NCBI GenBank assembly: GCA_036342255.1
Contig: JAZAUS010000020.1
Span: 1-16,461, forward strand
DNA length: 16,461 bases
From: RUG11198 sp036342255
Lineage (GTDB): Bacteria; Bacillota_I; Bacilli_A; RF39; UBA660
Direction of reading: 5' to 3'
The stretch's first letter is position 1; the number at the start of each line of letters is the position of its first letter. The notes beneath the pieces were generated by a model, which did no database searches, was not told where the DNA came from, and saw nothing but the letters and a program-made list of their open reading frames with translations. Below, one piece after another: positions 12,366 through 16,461 of the stretch. The translations under genes were made by a program, and so were the position numbers.

Positions 12366-12941
12366 ATGCTTTTTAAGATTTTTTCATTATTGATACTGAT
12401 TTTATTTTATGGAATTTATTTTACAAAAATGTATGTTCAAAAAAAGAAAGGAATTCAAACAAGACAAATTGGAAAATGCAAAAATAAAGATATTAGAATA
12501 GTTGAGATGTTAATGTCTATTGCAACTTTTGTAATCGTACCAGTACAAATAATTTCAATTATAATTGATTTAAAAATATTTAATGATGGTATTAGATATG
12601 TTGGAATATTAGTAGGAATTATAGGAGATATATTATTTTTAATTGCTGTAGTGACAATGAAAGATAGTTGGAGAGCAGGTATTCCAAATGAAGATAAAAC
12701 AACATTTATTTCTGCTGGAATTTATAATATAAGTAGAAATCCTGCATTTCTTGGTTTTGATTTAATGTATGTAGGCATTTGCTTGATTTATTTCAATACT
12801 CTAACAATAGTTTTTACATTATTTGCTATAATAATGTTACATTTTCAAATACTTCAAGAAGAAAAGTTTTTAGAAAAGGCTTTTGGTAATGAATATATTG
12901 ATTATAAAAAGAAAGTTTTTCGTTATTTAGGAAGAAAATAA
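12366..12941 (+). CDS. Isoprenylcysteine carboxyl methyltransferase-family membrane protein
   Basis: This 191-residue protein has about five hydrophobic segments: one at residues 3-22, a pair near 50-70 and 78-100, and a pair near 133-160. The family's cofactor-binding end is recognisable: GIYNISRNPAFLGF (the Y-x-x-x-R-x-P-x-x-x-G pattern), then HFQILQEEKFLEKAFGNEYIDYKKKVFRYL (the E-E-x-x-L-x-x-x-F-G-x-x-Y-x-x-Y signature of ICMT/PEMT-like methyltransferases; residues split here only as landmarks). Such proteins transfer methyl groups from S-adenosylmethionine to lipid or prenyl acceptors in the membrane. The acceptor is unknown in bacteria without prenylated proteins. The start is supported by GGGAGGTAAGAAAA. 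Confidence 0.82.
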   Translation: MLFKIFSLLILILFYGIYFTKMYVQKKKGIQTRQIGKCKNKDIRIVEMLMSIATFVIVPVQIISIIIDLKIFNDGIRYVGILVGIIGDILFLIAVVTMKDSWRAGIPNEDKTTFISAGIYNISRNPAFLGFDLMYVGICLIYFNTLTIVFTLFAIIMLHFQILQEEKFLEKAFGNEYIDYKKKVFRYLGRK

Positions 12942-13320
12942 TATATAAGTCAGAAAGACAAATTACAATTTATCGGTTAGTTCGTAATAATCAAAATATG
13001 GTATAACTAAATTATCAAAGAAAAGGGAACAATATGCTAAAATGTTCGCAATGAGGTAAAAAAACATAGTAAAAACAGGTATAAAAAATACAAATAGTGT
13101 TGAAGATTACCTGTTCTCGAAGATGCACAAATACAGTAAATATGGGAAATATGGATAATACTATAAATACTAGCATATTTTCGGCCATTTGGCTCAGGGA
13201 AAAAATTAACAATGTTGTGGTAAATAAGAAAATATAAGTTAAGATATGAAGATGGATGAAATATTCCATCTTTTTAAGTCTTATAATAAATATATAAAAA
13301 GAAAAAATATTTTCTTGTTA
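12942..13320. other. Intergenic stretch, possible small RNA
   Basis: No convincing plus-strand gene is present. A candidate extended -10 TGGTATAAC (12999-13007) is followed by GAACA/TGTTC (13027-13031 with 13043-13047), a longer helix AACAGGTA/TACCTGTT (13074-13081 with 13108-13115), a GC-richer patch (CGGCCATTTGGCTC, 13180s), and a strong terminator at 13249-13275. The arrangement could be a non-coding RNA of about 260 nt. It could also be the remains of a decayed gene. A hydrophobic 84-codon minus-strand frame over 13015-13269 lacks a ribosome site and is not called. Confidence 0.3.
13249..13275 (+). terminator. Rho-independent terminator
   Basis: An 8-bp stem, AAGATGGA (13249-13256) with TCCATCTT (13265-13272), has an 8-nt loop and runs into TTTTT. 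It lies 300 bp after the methyltransferase-like gene, which is far for that gene's own terminator. Confidence 0.75.
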
Positions 13321-13350
13321 TTGACAATTGAATGCATGTTCAACTATAAT
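13321..13350 (+). promoter_or_regulatory. Promoter of the cadC-cadA operon
   Basis: TTGACA (13321-13326) and TATAAT (13345-13350) both match consensus, with an 18-bp spacer that is almost filled by the first operator. A repressor bound there would block RNA polymerase. Confidence 0.85.
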
Positions 13351-13371
13351 AATAATTGAATAAACATTCAA
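13328..13371 (+). promoter_or_regulatory. Two ArsR/CadC-type operators
   Basis: TTGAA-n6-TTCAA occurs twice, at 13328-13343 (within the promoter spacer) and 13356-13371 (just after the -10). The centres are 28 bp apart, and CTAT follows each copy. This suits a metal-sensing ArsR-family dimer, and the regulator is encoded immediately downstream. Confidence 0.75.
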
Positions 13372-13386
13372 CTATAGGAGGTATAT

Positions 13387-13746
13387 ATGGATAGAGAGTA
13401 TCAATGTGATTGTAATATAATTCATGAAGAAGCAGTAAAAAATGCATTAACAAAAATGCCAGATGAAGATGTATTTGATAAATTAATAGATTTTTACAAA
13501 GTAATAGGAGACAGTACAAGAAGCAAAATATTATTTGCCATAGATCAACACGAAATGTGTGTATGTGATATTGCTAATGTATTAGGCATGACTAAGTCAG
13601 CTATTTCTCATCAATTAAAGATATTAAAAGACTTTCATCTAGTTAAACCAAGAAAAGATGGAAAAGAAGTATTATATACATTAGATGATGAACATGTTAC
13701 TAATGTATTTGAAATATCTTTAATGCATGTTAAGGAGGATAAATAA
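13387..13746 (+). CDS. cadC: Metal-sensing ArsR/SmtB-family repressor (CadC-like)
   Basis: This 119-residue winged-helix repressor should release DNA when bound by Cd, Pb or Zn. The metal site matches CadC closely: Cys7 and Cys9 at the N-terminus with Cys58 and Cys60 in MCVCDI (CadC of plasmid pI258 uses Cys7, Cys11, Cys58, Cys60), plus the alpha-5 zinc set Asp101, His103, His114, Glu117 at the same numbers. The recognition helix is SAISHQLKIL (71-80), and RKDGKEVLYTL forms the wing. AGGAGG at 13377 precedes the ATG. It overlaps the next gene by one base (TAATG), so the two are translationally coupled, and the operators at 13328-13371 imply autoregulation. The CxC spacing at the N-terminus, instead of CxxxC, is a small departure. 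Confidence 0.9.
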   Translation: MDREYQCDCNIIHEEAVKNALTKMPDEDVFDKLIDFYKVIGDSTRSKILFAIDQHEMCVCDIANVLGMTKSAISHQLKILKDFHLVKPRKDGKEVLYTLDDEHVTNVFEISLMHVKEDK

Positions 13747-15623
13747 TGGAAGAAAAGAAAGAAAAAATTATTCAAATTATAGTTGGAACTATTCTTTTTG
13801 GAACTGCTATATTAATAGATAAGCTAACTAACTTTAATACATGTGTTAATTTTATAATATATATGGTGCCTTATATAGTGTGTGCTTATGATACTTTTAA
13901 AGAAGGAATAGAAGAAATAAAAGAAGGTGAAATATTTTCTGAACAAATGTTAATGATGATTGCATCATTAGGCGCTATGCTAATTGCATTTATTCCTGGA
14001 AGTGAACCTGAATTCATGGAAGGTATATTTGTAATGCTATTTTTCCAAGTTGGTGAATTTTTTGAAATTATTGCTGAAGGTGAAAGTGAAAAAAGCATTG
14101 AATCTTTAATGAATATAAGACCAGATTACGCTAATATATATAAAGGTAAAAAATTAATAAAAGTTGACCCTGGTGATGTTAAAGTAGGAGATATTATAGT
14201 ATGCAATCCTGGAGAAAAGATTCCACTAGATGGTATAGTTGTTAAGGGAAGTACATATGTAGATACAATTGCAATAACTGGAGAAAGTGTTCCAAGAAAA
14301 ATTGAAATTAATTCAGATGTATATTCTGGATTTGTTAATAAAAATGGTGTAATAGAAATTAAAGTAACTAAATCATTTGGAGATTCTACTGCAAGTAAAA
14401 TAATTTATTTAGTAAAAAATGCATCATCTAAGAAAACAAGTAATGAAAAGTTTATAACTAAGTTTTCTAAAATATATACACCTTTAGTTATAGTTGCTGC
14501 TTTATTAATTGGAATTATACCAAGTATAGTTACAGGAAATGTTGTAATTTGGTTAAGTAGAGCATTATCATTTTTAGTTGTATCTTGTCCTTGTGCATTA
14601 GTAATATCAGTTCCACTTGCATATTTTGGAGGAATAGGAGGGTCTTCTAAAAAAGGAATATTATTTAAAGGTAGTAATTATTTAGAAGCGGTTTCTAAAA
14701 TAGATACAGTTGTATTTGATAAAACAGGAACTCTTACTGAAGGAGTATTTGAAGTAAGTGTTATTCATCCAAATGAAATAAATGAAAATGAATTATTACA
14801 TATAGCTGCTCATGTTGAAGAACATTCTACACATCCAATTGCAGTTTCATTGATTGAAAGCTATAAAAGTATTGGAAATGAAATAGATAATTGTAAAATA
14901 TCCGATGTAAAAGAAATATCCGGAAAAGGTGTAGAAGCTAAAGTAAACGGAGAACAAATATTTGTCGGTAATAAAAGACTAATGGAAAGTATTAATATTA
15001 AAGTAGACAAATGTAAGCATGCAGGAACTACCATATATGTAGCGAGTAAAGAAAAATATTATGGTCATATAGTAATATCAGATAAAATAAAAAGTGATAC
15101 TTTTTCAACAATAGAATATTTGAAAAAGAATAATATTAGAACAATCGTGTTAACGGGTGATAATAAAGATGTTGCTAAAGAAATAAGTAATAATTTAAAT
15201 ATAGATGAATATCATGCTGAATTATTACCTCAAGATAAAGTTGATAAAATTGATGAAGTATTTAAAAGTAATAATCATAAAGAAAATATGAATGTAGCTT
15301 TTATTGGTGATGGAATCAATGATGCTCCAGTTATAGCTAGATGTGATATCGGTATTGCTATGGGAGGTATTGGAAGTGATGCTGCTATTGAAGCAAGTGA
15401 TGTCGTATTTATGAATGATAAATTATCTAGTTTAATAACAGCATTTAATATTTCAAAGAAAACTACTAGAATAGCAAAAGAAAATATATTTTTTTCAATA
15501 TTTATTAAATTATTAGTTTTAGTATTGTGTGCACTTGGAATAGCAAATATGTGGATAGCAGTTTTAGCTGATGTTGGTGTTACTGTCTTAGCAGTATTAA
15601 ATTCTATGCGTACATTAAGATAA
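13746..15623 (+). CDS. cadA: Heavy-metal-transporting P1B-type ATPase (CadA/ZntA-like)
   Basis: This 625-residue pump moves soft divalent metals out across the membrane using ATP. All core motifs are present: actuator TGES at 178-181, membrane metal site C281-P-C283, phosphorylation motif D325-K-T-G-T, His363-Pro364 in the nucleotide domain, and hinge GDGIND at 521-526. Hydrophobic helices lie near 8-25, 33-48, 68-84, 90-108, around 245-290 and in the last 45 residues. The C-terminal ADVGVTVLAVLNS is the usual Zn/Cd-type helix with Asp. The N-terminal metal-binding HMA domain of CadA is missing; the protein begins almost at the first membrane helices. It is cotranscribed with and controlled by the CadC-like repressor. 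The strong terminator at 15644 ends the operon. Confidence 0.92.
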   Translation: MEEKKEKIIQIIVGTILFGTAILIDKLTNFNTCVNFIIYMVPYIVCAYDTFKEGIEEIKEGEIFSEQMLMMIASLGAMLIAFIPGSEPEFMEGIFVMLFFQVGEFFEIIAEGESEKSIESLMNIRPDYANIYKGKKLIKVDPGDVKVGDIIVCNPGEKIPLDGIVVKGSTYVDTIAITGESVPRKIEINSDVYSGFVNKNGVIEIKVTKSFGDSTASKIIYLVKNASSKKTSNEKFITKFSKIYTPLVIVAALLIGIIPSIVTGNVVIWLSRALSFLVVSCPCALVISVPLAYFGGIGGSSKKGILFKGSNYLEAVSKIDTVVFDKTGTLTEGVFEVSVIHPNEINENELLHIAAHVEEHSTHPIAVSLIESYKSIGNEIDNCKISDVKEISGKGVEAKVNGEQIFVGNKRLMESINIKVDKCKHAGTTIYVASKEKYYGHIVISDKIKSDTFSTIEYLKKNNIRTIVLTGDNKDVAKEISNNLNIDEYHAELLPQDKVDKIDEVFKSNNHKENMNVAFIGDGINDAPVIARCDIGIAMGGIGSDAAIEASDVVFMNDKLSSLITAFNISKKTTRIAKENIFFSIFIKLLVLVLCALGIANMWIAVLADVGVTVLAVLNSMRTLR

Positions 15624-15643
15624 TAAATATTACTTAATAAGTG

Positions 15644-15665
15644 AAAGGACGAAAGTCCTTTTTTT
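15644..15665 (+). terminator. Rho-independent terminator of the cad operon
   Basis: AAAGGAC (15644-15650) pairs with GTCCTTT (15655-15661) around a GAAA tetraloop and continues in T to 15665. This is the strongest terminator in the window. Confidence 0.92.
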
Positions 15666-15667
15666 CA

Positions 15668-15756
15668 TGATATAATTATAAGCATAAGAGAGAGTAAAAT
15701 AGTAATATTCCGAACTATCAAGTTAATAAAAAAACATCATAATATCATGATATAAT
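15668..15756 (+). promoter_or_regulatory. Two extended -10 promoters before the AlkD-like gene
   Basis: TGATATAAT occurs at 15668-15676 and again at 15748-15756, each within the same longer string TCATGATATAAT. The second lies 20 nt before the start codon. Between them is GTAAAATAGTAATATTCCGA (15694-15713), shared with 11992-12011. Confidence 0.6.
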
Positions 15757-15776
15757 AATTATTAGGAGTTGATCTT

Positions 15777-16436
15777 ATGGATAAATATTTAGAGATTAAA
15801 AAAATGTTTGAATCAAAAGAAGATAAAGAAAATGCTATTGCTATGTCAAAGTATATGAGAAATATGTTTGATTTTTATGGACTTCCTACTCCAAAAAGAA
15901 AAGAAGTTTATAATGATTTCATTAAAACTGAAAAGAAGTCAAAAACTATCGATTGGGAATTTTTAAATATATGTTATAAAGATAGTCATAGAGAATTTCA
16001 ATATTTAGTTTATGATTATTTACTTGCAATGAAACAATATGTTTCTTATGATGATATACCAAAAATTAAAGAATATATAGTTAATAAATCTTGGTGGGAT
16101 ACAATTGATTTTTTATGCAAAGTTATTGGAGATATTGAAACAAGAGATTTAAGAGTTAAAGATTTAATGCTTGAGTGGTCTAAAGATGATAATATTTGGA
16201 TTAAAAGAACAGCTATCGAACATCAATTAAATTTAAAGGATAAAACTGATTATGAGTTATTAGAAAAAATTATAATTAATTGCTTTGGAACAGATGAATT
16301 CTTTATAAATAAAGCAATTGGTTGGGCATTAAGAGAATATTCAAAGACAAATTCTACTTGGGTTAAAGAATTTATTAATAGATACAAAAATCAAATGAGT
16401 GATTTAAGTATTAAAGAAGCAAGTAAATATATTTAA
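15777..16436 (+). CDS. AlkD-like DNA alkylation repair protein
   Basis: This 219-residue all-helical protein matches the DNA alkylation repair (AlkC/AlkD) HEAT-like family, whose members excise alkylated bases such as 3-methyladenine and 7-methylguanine. Landmarks are YMRNMFDFYGLPTPKRKEV at the N-terminus, SWWDTIDFL (residues 105-113, the Trp and Asp that contact DNA in AlkD), WIKRTAIEHQL (Arg144) and INKAIGWALREYSK (Trp183 and following Arg). Length and motif order match full-length members. AGGAGTTGATCTT precedes the ATG; the GGAGTTGATC part is identical to the A-box leader. It stands alone, with its own promoter, and ends 25 bp before the window edge. Confidence 0.88.
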   Translation: MDKYLEIKKMFESKEDKENAIAMSKYMRNMFDFYGLPTPKRKEVYNDFIKTEKKSKTIDWEFLNICYKDSHREFQYLVYDYLLAMKQYVSYDDIPKIKEYIVNKSWWDTIDFLCKVIGDIETRDLRVKDLMLEWSKDDNIWIKRTAIEHQLNLKDKTDYELLEKIIINCFGTDEFFINKAIGWALREYSKTNSTWVKEFINRYKNQMSDLSIKEASKYI

Positions 16437-16461
16437 AGATATCGTAAAATTAAGATATTCA

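Noticed and set aside
13015..13269. Hydrophobic 84-codon frame on the minus strand
   Set aside because: It has no ribosome site, its start lies in a terminator stem, and no family is recognisable. AT-rich sequence commonly gives such frames.

Overview
The window is very AT-rich. It uses TAA/TGA/TAG stops with TGG as the only Trp codon, has AGGAGG/GAGGTGA ribosome sites and extended -10 (TGnTATAAT) promoters, and carries a CadC/CadA metal-resistance pair. This fits a low-GC Bacillota, probably a gut Bacilli or Mollicutes-like lineage read with genetic code 11. I cannot name a species from the sequence alone.

Layout. Positions 1-120 hold the tail of an IS3-type transposase gene and its terminator. 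Positions 142-1368 (minus strand) are an unrecognised protein, transcribed divergently from everything to its right. From 1506 to about 11800 there are fourteen genes, all on the plus strand and nearly all single-gene accessory functions: a DUF218/YdcF-like protein, two GNAT acetyltransferases, a HAD 5'-nucleotidase, a Sel1-repeat protein, a nucleobase/nucleoside deaminase, a metallo-beta-lactamase fold hydrolase, a nonsense-broken nucleoside deoxyribosyltransferase-like gene, two P-loop kinase-like proteins, a zincin, a THEP1 NTPase fused to a SWIM zinc finger, a NUDIX hydrolase and a transglutaminase-like protein. Twelve of the boundaries after these genes carry a recognisable repeat.

The repeat has two main parts. 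The A-box (about 65 bp) starts with a ribosome site and encodes a tiny conserved peptide, MNENKTNINWLITI. Long versions continue for another 100-150 bp with small hairpins, a conserved TTACAT-TTTTATA segment and a second conserved block (B-box) that folds into a bulged hairpin just before the GAGGTGA ribosome site of the next gene. Short versions join the A-box almost directly to the next ribosome site. Several genes end inside the repeat and take their last residues from it (GVDPNE, GVDSNE, GGNTHE), and one gene (the deaminase) uses the A-box start codon as its own. The stretch therefore looks like a gene-cassette array built by recombination at a repeated site, similar in logic to an integron. 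No integrase or recombinase lies in the window, and the repeat does not match a canonical attC site.

After the array (from about 11900) the sequence returns to ordinary layout: a small membrane protein, an isoprenylcysteine methyltransferase-like membrane protein, a 445-bp intergenic stretch that may hold a small RNA, a cadC-cadA type operon with two palindromic operators around its promoter, a strong terminator, and an AlkD-like DNA alkylation repair protein with its own promoter.

The array cargo leans towards small-molecule and nucleotide chemistry (nucleotidase, deaminase, NUDIX, NTPase, kinases, deoxyribosyltransferase-like, acetyltransferases). This suits interchangeable stress, detoxification or phage-defence functions, but that role is inferred from family membership only.
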